Part shown: positions 32,923-40,752 of the stretch, piece after piece
How positions within the stretch are numbered: the stretch's first letter is position 1
How the letters are laid out: the number at the start of each line of letters is the position of its first letter
Origin: Streptomyces hygroscopicus subsp. hygroscopicus
GTDB lineage: Bacteria; Actinomycetota; Actinomycetes; Streptomycetales; Streptomycetaceae
Length of the DNA: 64,000 nt
NCBI RefSeq assembly: GCF_030269125.1
Contig: NZ_BSSM01000018.1
Span: 1 to 64,000, forward strand
Reading direction: 5' to 3'
Made by a program: the position numbers and the translations under genes
Notes under the pieces: generated by a model
Database searches by the model: none
The model's input: the letters and a program-made list of their open reading frames with translations, nothing else
Told to the model about the DNA's origin: nothing

Positions 32923-33423
32923 TTGGACACCCAAGGAGCCTTGGACCGAGCCATCGGCGAATGGCTGGCCCGGGTACATCCGGCTCCGGAACAGGCCCGA
33001 GCCGAGTGGACCACCCAGGGCGTTGCCTTACTGCCTCTCGGCGTTCGCTTTGCCGCGGTGCGGATGCCGGAGGACGTGGTGCATGCCGCCGTCGACTTCT
33101 GTGACCGGGACCAGGTGGCCTGCGCGGTCGGGGAGTTGTTGGGCGGCTCGATCATCTACGACCGTCGGGCCTCGGGTGGCACGTACTACGCCCTGATCCA
33201 GGCGGACGCCGGTCTGGCCTGGGCGTACGAGGCCATCGCCACGTGCCTTGGGCGAGGCACCTACCTCGGAGTCCCGCGACTCGACCAGCAGCAACCGCCC
33301 GGCACGTACTGGGTCGTTCCCCCGCGCTACGAGGGCGACCTCTGCGCACCACGAGCCATCGTCTCGTTGATCACGCGTGGCCGATCCCGGCTACCGGACC
33401 CCGCCAGCATGCAATCCCTCTGA
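32923..33423 (+). CDS. Protein of unknown function, first gene of RiPP operon (166 aa)
   Basis: The TTG start has GGAGG seven bases upstream (32911-32915). The product is a soluble single domain with LPLGVRFAAVRMPEDVVHAA, GGSIIYDRRASGGTYYALIQ and GTYWVVPPRYEGD. The last two segments recall the active-site-free part of primase/polymerase-like folds, but I do not recognise the family. Two Cys (DFCDRDQVAC) are close together. It ends 31 bp before the precursor peptide gene on the same strand, so it is very likely co-transcribed and may serve the RiPP pathway. It could be an unrelated island gene. Confidence 0.7.
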   Translation: MDTQGALDRAIGEWLARVHPAPEQARAEWTTQGVALLPLGVRFAAVRMPEDVVHAAVDFCDRDQVACAVGELLGGSIIYDRRASGGTYYALIQADAGLAWAYEAIATCLGRGTYLGVPRLDQQQPPGTYWVVPPRYEGDLCAPRAIVSLITRGRSRLPDPASMQSL

Positions 33424-33454
33424 CCTACAGGAAACACGGAAGGTGAACCAACCC

Positions 33455-33721
33455 ATGCGTACTCCGACTCCTCAAGCTCCCTGGGCCCTAAGGCTCGTCA
33501 CCGACCGGCTCCCCGTCGGGCCCCCGTTGTACGCCTCGGTCGCCCTGGACCCCGTCTCCCTGACCGCCCGCTACACGGACGCCGAAGGCCAGTTGGTCGA
33601 GATGGGCAAGCACGGCACGTCCAGGACGACGGGTACGACTTCGGTGTCCGGGGGTGGGGACGGGCAGGGACCGCAGCCTCAGACGCAGGACGACCACACC
33701 ACCGACTACGAGTCGGACTGA
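33455..33721 (+). CDS. ATP-grasp-modified RiPP (graspetide) precursor (88 aa)
   Basis: The ATG at 33455 gives an 88-residue peptide; a GTG at 33443 is an alternative. Residues 1-54 look like the leader of the GRASP_targ family (TIGR04186-like): WALRLVTDRLP, then YASVALDPVSLTARYTDAEG and LVEMGKHGT. Residues 55-88 are the likely core: a Thr/Ser segment (TSRTTGTTSVSG), a glycine linker containing one Asp-Gly step (GGGDGQG, Asp69), a Pro/Gln spacer and an acidic tail (QDDHTTDYESD). Thr/Ser donors and Asp/Glu acceptors suit macrolactone (omega-ester) formation by the ATP-grasp enzyme encoded next. The stop is three bases before that gene's GTG/ATG. Confidence 0.85.
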   Translation: MRTPTPQAPWALRLVTDRLPVGPPLYASVALDPVSLTARYTDAEGQLVEMGKHGTSRTTGTTSVSGGGDGQGPQPQTQDDHTTDYESD

Positions 33722-33724
33722 GTG

Positions 33725-34720
33725 ATGGGCTCGACCGTACTGGTCGTCACCGCGCTGGAGGACCTGACCGCGGACCGGGTCGTCGAGGTGCTGAACGAGA
33801 GGGGCGTACCGGTCGTCCGTGTCGACCCCGCGGACATCGGGCCTGCGCTCATGTTCGGGTTCCACCTGGGTGAGGAGTTGCCGGGTTGGCACGGACGACT
33901 GCGTACCCCGACCCGAGAGGTCGGGATCGAGGAGGTAGCAGCGGTCTACTGGCGTCGTCCCAGCCCGTACGCCGCCCCCGGGTGTCTTCCACGGCAGCAG
34001 CGCGACTTCGTCGTCGCCGAGGCGCGGCACGGACTCGGCGGTGTCCTCGGTGCTCTGCACGGCGCGCGGTACGTCAACCACCCCTCCGCCGTGGCCCGTG
34101 CGGACTTCAAGCCCGCCCAGCTTCGGCAGTTCGCCGCACTCGGGCTGCGAGTTCCGCCGACGCTCATCACCAACGACGTACAAGAGGCGCGTAAGTTCGC
34201 CGCCGATCACGAGCACATCGTCTACAAGACGTTCCGCGGGCTGCCTCCGGGCGAGGACGGCCGAGCCGGGGCCATCTGGACCCAGCGGATCGATCCGTGC
34301 ACCCTGGACGAGACGGTCGTCGTGACGGCGCATCTCTTCCAGGCGGAGATCCCGAAGACCGGTGATGTGCGGGTCACCGTCGTCGGCCGCCGGGTCTTCG
34401 CGCACGTGATCACCAACCCGAGCGGCGCTCTGGACTGGCGCAAGGGCGACTGGGACCACCTGGTCCACTCTCCCGTCGGCGTACCGGCTTCGGTCCACAC
34501 CGCACTGCTGAGCTACTTGGCGTCCTTCGGTCTGGTCTTCGGGTGCTTCGACTTCGCTCTCACCGGCTCTGGCGACGACCCGGAGGACTGGTGGGCGATC
34601 GAGTGCAATCCGAACGGCCAGTGGGGCTGGTTGCCGGACGCCCCAGCCATTGCCGAGGCGTTCGCCGACATTCTGAGCGTGGAGGAGAGCACAGCCCATG
34701 ATGATGCCCGCTGCCCCTGA
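33725..34720 (+). CDS. ATP-grasp RiPP maturase (graspetide macrocyclase, 331 aa)
   Basis: Start ATG at 33725 (GTG at 33722 also possible), directly after the precursor stop. The N-terminal pre-ATP-grasp domain (VLVVTALEDLTADRVVEVL, VYWRRPSPY) leads to the ATP-grasp core. Core marks are NHPSAVARADFKPAQLRQFA, VYKTFRGLPPGEDGR (nucleotide-binding Lys), FQAEIPKTGDVRVTVVGRRV and WWAIECNPNGQWGW with the metal-binding Glu/Asn pair. This fits the GRASP_SAV_5884 maturase family (TIGR04187, from memory). It would activate core Asp/Glu side chains as acyl phosphates and join them to Thr/Ser. Its 3' end overlaps the methyltransferase by 23 bp. Confidence 0.9.
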   Translation: MGSTVLVVTALEDLTADRVVEVLNERGVPVVRVDPADIGPALMFGFHLGEELPGWHGRLRTPTREVGIEEVAAVYWRRPSPYAAPGCLPRQQRDFVVAEARHGLGGVLGALHGARYVNHPSAVARADFKPAQLRQFAALGLRVPPTLITNDVQEARKFAADHEHIVYKTFRGLPPGEDGRAGAIWTQRIDPCTLDETVVVTAHLFQAEIPKTGDVRVTVVGRRVFAHVITNPSGALDWRKGDWDHLVHSPVGVPASVHTALLSYLASFGLVFGCFDFALTGSGDDPEDWWAIECNPNGQWGWLPDAPAIAEAFADILSVEESTAHDDARCP

Positions 34721-35984
34721 GACCGATGCCGTCAGGCTGCGCGAGGCGATGACGGAGTCGCTCGGAACAAGCGGCGCGCTGGGTGACCCCGCTTGGCGAG
34801 CGGCGGTGTCAGCGGTGCCACGGCACCGCTTCGTACCCGGCTTCTACCTCCCCGCGCAGGAGCCCGACGAACACGGGTTGACCGTATGGGAGCCCGTCAC
34901 CGCCGACCTCGACTACGGCCGCTGGCTGGCAGCCTCGTACTCCGACAGCACCTTGATCACACAGTTCGACGACCAGGAGCCCGACTGGGCCGCACCCCGG
35001 GTACGGCACGGCGGGGCGCCCACTTCGTCGTCCACCCTGCCCTCGCTCGTCCTGCGCATGTGGGCCGACGCGGAAGTGGCGGAGGGACACACCGTGCTGG
35101 AGATCGGTACCGGGAGCGGCTACTCGACGGCACTGGCCTGCGAACGGCTCGGCTCCGCCGACATCACGAGTCTCGAAGTCGACCCGCGGCGGCTGGAGAC
35201 AGCGGCGACGGCGCTGCACAGCTGCGGCTACACGCCTACGCTCGCGGTGGCCGACGGGCGGTACGGCTACTGGCCGGAGGCGCACTTCGACCGCGTCGTG
35301 GCAACCTGCTCGTTTCGCGCCGTGCCGCCCGCGCTCATCGCGCAGACCAGGCCGGGCGGGAAGGTCCTGCTGACTCTGTCCGGCTGGTTGTACGGCTATG
35401 CGCGCGTCCTTCTCACCGTCGCCGAGGACGGCACCGCCGAGGGGCCGCTGCTGCCGGGCACGGTCTCCTTCATGTCCGCCCGCGCCCACGCCGCACCCGC
35501 TTTCGGCAATCCCGCCCACTGGGTGGCGGGACTACCGGAGAAGGCGAGGCCCGCGCGGTACGGACCCGAGAGGATCACGGCTGCCACCGCGGAGGCGTTT
35601 CACCTGCGCTACCTCGCCCAGTGCGCCGTGCCTGACGCGCAGCTCACCACCGCCGGCGACACCGTGGTGCTGGTCGACGTCGTCAGCGGTTCCGCCGCCT
35701 CCCTCGTTCCGAGTGGGTGCGGGTGGGAGGTGCGCGAGGCTGGGACGGTGGGGTTGTGGGAGCGTGTGGAAGCCGTTGTCGACGCCTTCGATGCCTCCGG
35801 AAGACCAGGACCCGAGATGTTCAGGCTGCGTGTCCGCGGGGGTGAGCAGCTTCTGCGGCATCCGCAGATGCCGGGTCTGGCGGTGCCCTCCGGGGGGCCG
35901 GTTCCCCCGCTGTCCCGGCTCTGGCCGATCGCGTACGGCGCGAGCGCCGGTCCGGCCTCGGGAGCCGGGACGGCAGGGCGATGA
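34698..35984 (+). CDS. PIMT-like O-methyltransferase of the ATP-grasp RiPP system (428 aa)
   Basis: An N-terminal PIMT-like domain (VPRHRFVPGFYLPAQEP, VLEIGTGSGYSTALACERLG as SAM motif I, SLEVDPRRLETAATAL, FDRVVATCSFRAVPPALIAQ) is followed by about 180 residues absent from ordinary protein-isoaspartate methyltransferase. This is the layout of the methyltransferase, ATP-grasp peptide maturase system family (TIGR04188, from memory). In related clusters (fuscimiditide type) such enzymes methylate a core Asp, which then collapses to an aspartimide. It overlaps the ATP-grasp gene, so the two are translationally coupled. Three consecutive ATG codons are possible starts. Confidence 0.9.
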   Translation: MMMPAAPETDAVRLREAMTESLGTSGALGDPAWRAAVSAVPRHRFVPGFYLPAQEPDEHGLTVWEPVTADLDYGRWLAASYSDSTLITQFDDQEPDWAAPRVRHGGAPTSSSTLPSLVLRMWADAEVAEGHTVLEIGTGSGYSTALACERLGSADITSLEVDPRRLETAATALHSCGYTPTLAVADGRYGYWPEAHFDRVVATCSFRAVPPALIAQTRPGGKVLLTLSGWLYGYARVLLTVAEDGTAEGPLLPGTVSFMSARAHAAPAFGNPAHWVAGLPEKARPARYGPERITAATAEAFHLRYLAQCAVPDAQLTTAGDTVVLVDVVSGSAASLVPSGCGWEVREAGTVGLWERVEAVVDAFDASGRPGPEMFRLRVRGGEQLLRHPQMPGLAVPSGGPVPPLSRLWPIAYGASAGPASGAGTAGR

Positions 35985-36092
35985 CGCTGCTCGTCCGCAC
36001 GAAGATCGTCGGACCGTACGCGCAGCGGAAGCACCCCCGGCTGGGACCCGCCCCGAGCCTGGCCGAGCAGGCCCCCGCGGAGCTTCCGCCGG

Positions 36093-36548
36093 TCAGGCCG
36101 TAGCCGACAGATCCGCCCTCCCGAACAGCAGCGCGTACCCCGGCGGCAGTTGGGCCAGGACGCGGGTGGTGAGGGGGGTGCCCACCTGGGTCGCGAGGGC
36201 GCTGAGGACGGAGCTGACGTCCCAGCGGGCCGTGGCCGGGGTGGAACCCTCGATGCGGGTGGAGACCGATTCGACGAACTCGCGGGCCGTCAGGGGATGG
36301 GTCGCGGGTATCTGGGAGGCGATGACGTGGCCGGCCTCGGGGGGCAGGGCCTGGGCGAGGGCCACTCGTTCGTCGCCGGTCACATGGCCGCCCAGGGCGG
36401 ACAGGACGATGCGCGTGATGCGTTCCGCCTCCGCGCTCGTCGGGTACTGACCCGCCTCGCGGACGGCCTCCGTCAGTTCCCTCCAGCGGGGCGACGGGGT
36501 GGAGGTCGGGGTGGTCGTCGGCTGCGGCTTGGTCACCGTCGTGGTCAT
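36093..36548 (-). CDS. DUF2267-domain protein (151 aa)
   Basis: The ATG at 36548 has GGAG eight bases upstream. A Thr/Pro-rich N-terminus (about 20 residues) precedes a helical DUF2267 domain: RWRELTEAVREAGQYPTSAE, TRIVLSALGGHVTGDERVAL and LTAREFVESVSTRIEG. DUF2267 proteins are small soluble stress-associated proteins of unknown activity. The gene lies 165 bp downstream of an Hsp20 gene on the same strand, which suggests co-regulation under stress. Confidence 0.85.
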   Translation of the reverse strand: MTTTVTKPQPTTTPTSTPSPRWRELTEAVREAGQYPTSAEAERITRIVLSALGGHVTGDERVALAQALPPEAGHVIASQIPATHPLTAREFVESVSTRIEGSTPATARWDVSSVLSALATQVGTPLTTRVLAQLPPGYALLFGRADLSATA

Positions 36549-36713
36549 CGTGGTGGCTCCTTCTCCAGGGCGCTGGGCATCCATGGGGTACCCCGCCACG
36601 CGGAGGGCAGTTCGAGACATGTGGGCACTTCGTTGGGGCCGAACGGCCTTGGCGAGGGCGGGACTTCGGGAGCGCCGGTCCCGCCCTCGCCCCGGTCCGG
36701 TGGGCGGGATCCG

Positions 36714-37142
36714 TCAGCTGCTCAGCTGCTTACGGGGCGCGGATCCGCCCGTGATCTGGATGCGGCGGGGCTTGGCCTGTTCGGCGACCGGGATGCGCAG
36801 GGTCAGGACGCCGGCCTCGTACGAGGCGTCGATGCGGTCCGTGTCCAGGGTGTCGCCGAGGAAGAGCTGGCGGGTGAAGGTGCCCGTCGGCCGCTCGGCC
36901 ACCACCGTCTGCGCGTCCTCGGGGGCGGGGCTCCGGCGCTCGGCGCGGACGTTGAGGACGTTGCGCTCGACGTCCAGCTCGATCGTCTCCGGGTCGATGC
37001 CGGGGAGGTCGAAGTGGACCAGGAAATCGTCACCGGAACGGTAGGCGTCCATCGGCATCGCGGACGGACGAGCGGTGTTGCCGAGGACCTGCTGCGCGAG
37101 TCGGTCGAATTCGCGGAACGGGTCGGTACGCATGAGCATCAC
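36714..37142 (-). CDS. Hsp20/alpha-crystallin-family small heat-shock protein (142 aa)
   Basis: The GTG at 37142 has GGGAG six bases upstream (ATG at 37139 also possible). The alpha-crystallin domain spans about residues 32-130 (DFLVHFDLPGIDPETIELDV, FTRQLFLGDTLDTDRIDASY, GVLTLRIPV, with the IPV tail motif). The N-terminus DPFREFDRLAQQVLG is typical of actinobacterial Hsp18/Hsp20. It is a ATP-independent holdase of cytosolic oligomers. A well-formed promoter lies 48 bp upstream. A HAIR or RheA-type operator was looked for, and none is convincing. Confidence 0.9.
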   Translation of the reverse strand: MMLMRTDPFREFDRLAQQVLGNTARPSAMPMDAYRSGDDFLVHFDLPGIDPETIELDVERNVLNVRAERRSPAPEDAQTVVAERPTGTFTRQLFLGDTLDTDRIDASYEAGVLTLRIPVAEQAKPRRIQITGGSAPRKQLSS

Positions 37143-37189
37143 GGGTCACTCCCTTCTTCTGGCACTGGGTGCGATGCCCTACGGCTACT

Positions 37190-37218
37190 TATATAGCTCG
37201 AAGCCGGAAAGTTGACAA
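37190..37218 (-). promoter_or_regulatory. Sigma-70-like promoter of hsp20
   Basis: On the minus strand TTGTCA (37218-37213), a 17-bp spacer, then TATATA (37195-37190). The -35 sequence overlaps a plus-strand TTGACA at 37212-37217, which could drive the divergent gene at 37294. Confidence 0.65.
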
Positions 37219-37293
37219 GCCACGACTCAGGTTACGTAAGTCGAGCGGTCTGCGCGTTAGCCTCGGCATCCTCTACGACATTCGGAGGCACTC

Positions 37294-37596
37294 ATGGCCA
37301 AGGTTCCCAGCGCTGTCGTCGCCGCGAGCGGACTCGTCGGCGGGTACGGGGTCGCCCGGTGGACGAAGAAGCGGCCGCTCGGCGGGGCCGTGCTCGCCGT
37401 CGCCGGCGCCGCCGCGGCGCAGCAGTGGCGCAAGCAGGCCGGGGCCACGGCCGCGGGCGTGCTCGGCGCCGCCTACGTCGCCGCCTTCGCCGGATCCCAC
37501 CCGCTCGCCAAGAAGATCGGCGCCTGGCCCTCCGTCCTCGGTGTCGCCGGTGCCGTCGCCCTCGCCTCCTGGGCCGTCGCCGACCGCAGGGCCTGA
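37294..37596 (+). CDS. Small hypothetical membrane protein (100 aa)
   Basis: GGAGG lies seven bases before the ATG. Up to four hydrophobic stretches (VVAASGLVGGYGVARW, GGAVLAVAGAAAAQQW, GATAAGVLGAAYVAAFAG, WPSVLGVAGAVALASWAVA) separated by short basic loops suggest a compact membrane protein. No family recognised. It is divergent from hsp20, with which it may share a stress promoter region. Confidence 0.75.
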   Translation: MAKVPSAVVAASGLVGGYGVARWTKKRPLGGAVLAVAGAAAAQQWRKQAGATAAGVLGAAYVAAFAGSHPLAKKIGAWPSVLGVAGAVALASWAVADRRA

Positions 37597-37621
37597 GCAG
37601 GCGGGAGACCGCCCGAGAGGG

Positions 37622-39199
37622 CTACGGCCTGCTCGCCGCGGGTGGGGGTGCGGACGGTCCCTGGGAGCCGGGGGAAGCCCCCGGAGCACCCGGCCCCCGC
37701 CCGCCGGGCCCCGAGGCCCCCGGCGCCCCCGCCCCCTCCCCCACCGCCGTGAGCGGCCGCGCCACGTCCTCCAGCGACCGCCGCTCCGCCCGTACCGCCA
37801 GTGCCGCCGCCACCAAGCCGGCCGCGCACATCAGCGCCGCGCCGATGGAGAACGCCAGGACCGTGTCGCCGACCCGGCCCGTGCCGGTCAGGTCGGCGAA
37901 GAGGAGGGGTCCGCTGATGCCGCCGGCGGCCGTGCCGAGGGCGTAGAAGAAGGCGATGGACATCGCGCGCGTCTCCATCGGGAAGATCTCCGACACCGTC
38001 AGGTACGCGCTGGACGCGCCCGCCGAGGCGAAGAAGAGGACCGCGCACCAGCACGCCGTCAGCGTCGCCGCACTCAGCACCCCCCGGTCGAACAACCACG
38101 CCGTGCCGAACAGCAGCAGACCCGAGAGCAGGTACGTCGAGGAGATCATCACCCGCCGGCCGGCCGTGTCGAAGAGCTTGCCGAGCAGCAGCGGGCCGCA
38201 GAAGTTACCGATGGCGATGACCGCGAAGTAGTAGCCCGTACGGTCCGCCGGCACCGCGAAGAAGCGCGTCAGGATCGCGCCGAAGCCGAAGGTGATCGCG
38301 TTGTACAGGAACGCCTGCCCGATGAACAGGGAGAAACCGAGCACCGCCCGCCTGCGGTAGTGGCCGAAGACCGTACGGGCGATCTCCCGGAAGGTGATGC
38401 TCCTGCGCTGGTGGACGGCGAGCCGGGCATCCGTCGCCGGCAGCCGGACGCCCTTCTCCGCCTCCACCCGCCGTTCGATGCCGGCGACGATCTCCTCCGC
38501 CTCCTCGTCCCGCCCGTGGATCAGCAGCCACCTCGGACTCTCCGGAACGTGCCGTCGTACGAGCAGGATGACCAGGGCGAGTACGGCACCCAGCGCGAAG
38601 GTCAGCCGCCAGCCCACGTTCATCGGCAGCAGGCCGGTGTCCAGCGCCACGATCGACAGCAGCGAGCCGCCCACCGCGCCCAGCCAGAAGCTGCCGTTGA
38701 CGATCAGGTCCACCCGGCCGCGGTAGTGGGCCGGGATCAGCTCGTCGATCGCCGAGTTGATCGCCGCGTACTCGCCGCCGATGCCGAAGCCGGTCAGGAA
38801 GCGGAACAGGAAGAACCACCAGGCCTCCCAGGAGACCGCCGTCAGAGCCGTCGCCGCCAGATACACCGCAAGGGTGATCATGAAGAGCTTCTTGCGGCCG
38901 TAGCGGTCGGTCAGCCGGCCCCAGAACAGCGCGCCCACGCAGGCGCCCGCCACATACAGCGCGGCGGCCACGCCCGTGATCTGGCCGGAGGTGATCGACA
39001 GGCCGCTGCCCGGTTCGGCCAGACGGCTGGCGATGTTGCCGACGACCGTGACCTCCAGGCCGTCCAGGATCCACACCGTGCCCAGGCCGATCACGATCGT
39101 CCAGTGCCAGCGGGACCAGGGGAGGCGGTCGAGACGGGCGGGGATGGCGGTGCTGATGGTCCTTCCGGCTTCCGGCGACGCCTTCTCGGCTCCTGTCAT
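37622..39199 (-). CDS. MFS transporter, sugar-porter/AAHS-like (525 aa)
   Basis: Twelve hydrophobic segments. Motif A (GRLTDRYGRKKLF), the mid-protein RRHVPESPRWLL (PESPR sugar-porter motif) and GFGIGGEYAAINSAIDEL are present. A long central loop (DEEAEEIVAGIERRVEAEKG) separates the two halves, and a 55-residue Gly/Pro/Ala-rich tail ends the protein. Proteins of this type import organic acids or sugars. No transport-linked neighbours indicate the substrate. The start ATG lies 96 bp after the DUF445 gene stop on the same strand. Confidence 0.85.
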   Translation of the reverse strand: MTGAEKASPEAGRTISTAIPARLDRLPWSRWHWTIVIGLGTVWILDGLEVTVVGNIASRLAEPGSGLSITSGQITGVAAALYVAGACVGALFWGRLTDRYGRKKLFMITLAVYLAATALTAVSWEAWWFFLFRFLTGFGIGGEYAAINSAIDELIPAHYRGRVDLIVNGSFWLGAVGGSLLSIVALDTGLLPMNVGWRLTFALGAVLALVILLVRRHVPESPRWLLIHGRDEEAEEIVAGIERRVEAEKGVRLPATDARLAVHQRRSITFREIARTVFGHYRRRAVLGFSLFIGQAFLYNAITFGFGAILTRFFAVPADRTGYYFAVIAIGNFCGPLLLGKLFDTAGRRVMISSTYLLSGLLLFGTAWLFDRGVLSAATLTACWCAVLFFASAGASSAYLTVSEIFPMETRAMSIAFFYALGTAAGGISGPLLFADLTGTGRVGDTVLAFSIGAALMCAAGLVAAALAVRAERRSLEDVARPLTAVGEGAGAPGASGPGGRGPGAPGASPGSQGPSAPPPAASRP

Positions 39200-39295
39200 G
39201 GGCTCCCTCCTCGTCGAGAACGCCCCTCCACGGGGAGGGACGGCAGGACGACGGGTGCCCTCGTCACCCCGTTCCAGGCGTCCGGTGACCCCGCG

Positions 39296-40630
39296 TCAGC
39301 CACCCACCGCCCGCGACACCGTGAAGATCAGCAGTCCCGCCAGTGATCCCACCACCGTGCCATTGATCCGGATGAACTGCAGGTCGCGACCGATGTGCGC
39401 CTCGATCTTCCGGGTGGTGTGCTCGGCGTCCCAGCCCGCCACCGTGTCCGTGATCAGCGAGGTGATCTCCGCCCGGTACGTGGTCACCACGTGCACCGCC
39501 GCGCCCTCCAGCCAGCTGTCCACCTTCTCCTGCATCTTCGGCTCGCCCGCCATCCGCGTGCCCAGGGACAGCAGCGCCGACCGCAGCCGCGTCCGCAGTT
39601 CGCTGCGCTCGTCCTCCGCCGCCGCGACGATCATCGACCGCACGGCCGTCCAGGCGGACGCGATCAGGTCCTGCACCTCACCGCGGCCCAGCACCTCGCC
39701 CTTCAGCCGCTCCACCCGCGCCCGGGTCTCGGTGTCGGACTGGAGGTCCGAGGCGAAGTCGGTGAGGAAGCGGTCGATCGCGCCGCGCGCCGGATGGGAC
39801 GGCATGTCCCGCATCTCCGCGCAGAACCGCAGCAGCTCCCGGTACACCCGCTCGCCGACCTTGCGGTCCACGAACCGCGGCGTCCAGCCGGGCGCCCCGC
39901 CCTGCACCGCGCCCATCACGTTGTCGCCGTGCAGCACCAGCCAGTCATGGGCTCGGGAGACCACCAGGTCCACGGCCCGCTTGTGGCCGCCGTCGGCGAC
40001 GACCTTCTCCAGCATCTTGCCGAGCCCCGGCGCGATCTCCCGCGCCCCCGCCCGCCGGGTGATCGCCTCGCCCACCACCGCCTGGACGTCGGAGTCCCGC
40101 AACACCGTCAGCGCCCCGCGCAACGCGGTCGCCAGCTCCGCCGTCACCCGGTCCGCGTGCTCCGGCTCCGCCAGCCAGGCGCCCAGCCGCGCGCCGATGC
40201 CGACCGCGCGCAGCCGCTGCCGTACGACGTCCTGGGACAGGAAGTTCTCCCCCACGAACTCGCCCAGCGAGACGCCCAGCTGGTCCTTCTTGGTCGGGAT
40301 GATCGCGGTGTGCGGGATGGGCAGCCCCAGGGGGTGCCGGAAGAGCGCGGTGACCGCGAACCAGTCCGCCAGCGCGCCCACCATGCCCGCCTCCGCCGCC
40401 GCGGAGACGTAGTCCGCCCACGCCCCCGCACCCGCGCTCCCGGCCAGCTTGGACAGGACGTAGACCACGGCCACGAACAGCAGCAGACCCGTCGCGGTGA
40501 GTTTCATCCGCCGCACCCCGCGCCGGCGCTCCTCGTCGGCCGGCGTAAAGGCCGTCATGGTCCGGTACGACGCCGCCGCACCCGTCTCGGTAGGTTCCAT
40601 CAGCTCCACCCGTTCGGTGATCCCGCGCAC
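39296..40630 (-). CDS. DUF445-domain membrane protein (444 aa)
   Basis: The GTG at 40630 has AGGAGG about eight bases upstream; an internal ATG at 40600 has its GGAG too close. An N-terminal helix (KLTATGLLLFVAVVYVLSKL), then GMVGALADWFAVTALFRHPL and LPIPHTAIIPTKKDQLGVSL mark DUF445/YjiN. A long soluble region with coiled-coil potential (ARVERLKGEVLGRGEVQDLI) and a C-terminal helix (GTVVGSLAGLLIFTVSRAV) follow. The role of DUF445 proteins is not established; they are membrane-associated. Divergent from the SGNH hydrolase gene. Confidence 0.85.
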   Translation of the reverse strand: MRGITERVELMEPTETGAAASYRTMTAFTPADEERRRGVRRMKLTATGLLLFVAVVYVLSKLAGSAGAGAWADYVSAAAEAGMVGALADWFAVTALFRHPLGLPIPHTAIIPTKKDQLGVSLGEFVGENFLSQDVVRQRLRAVGIGARLGAWLAEPEHADRVTAELATALRGALTVLRDSDVQAVVGEAITRRAGAREIAPGLGKMLEKVVADGGHKRAVDLVVSRAHDWLVLHGDNVMGAVQGGAPGWTPRFVDRKVGERVYRELLRFCAEMRDMPSHPARGAIDRFLTDFASDLQSDTETRARVERLKGEVLGRGEVQDLIASAWTAVRSMIVAAAEDERSELRTRLRSALLSLGTRMAGEPKMQEKVDSWLEGAAVHVVTTYRAEITSLITDTVAGWDAEHTTRKIEAHIGRDLQFIRINGTVVGSLAGLLIFTVSRAVGG

Positions 40631-40752
40631 AATTGTCCCCTCCTGACCTACTCCCGGAACGGAACAGGAGTTCCCGGCGTCTGTTCCGGCGGGGACACGG
40701 GCCCCGGGGCCCGGTCCAGGGCCCCGCCGGTCCGCCCGGCCCATGAAGCATC

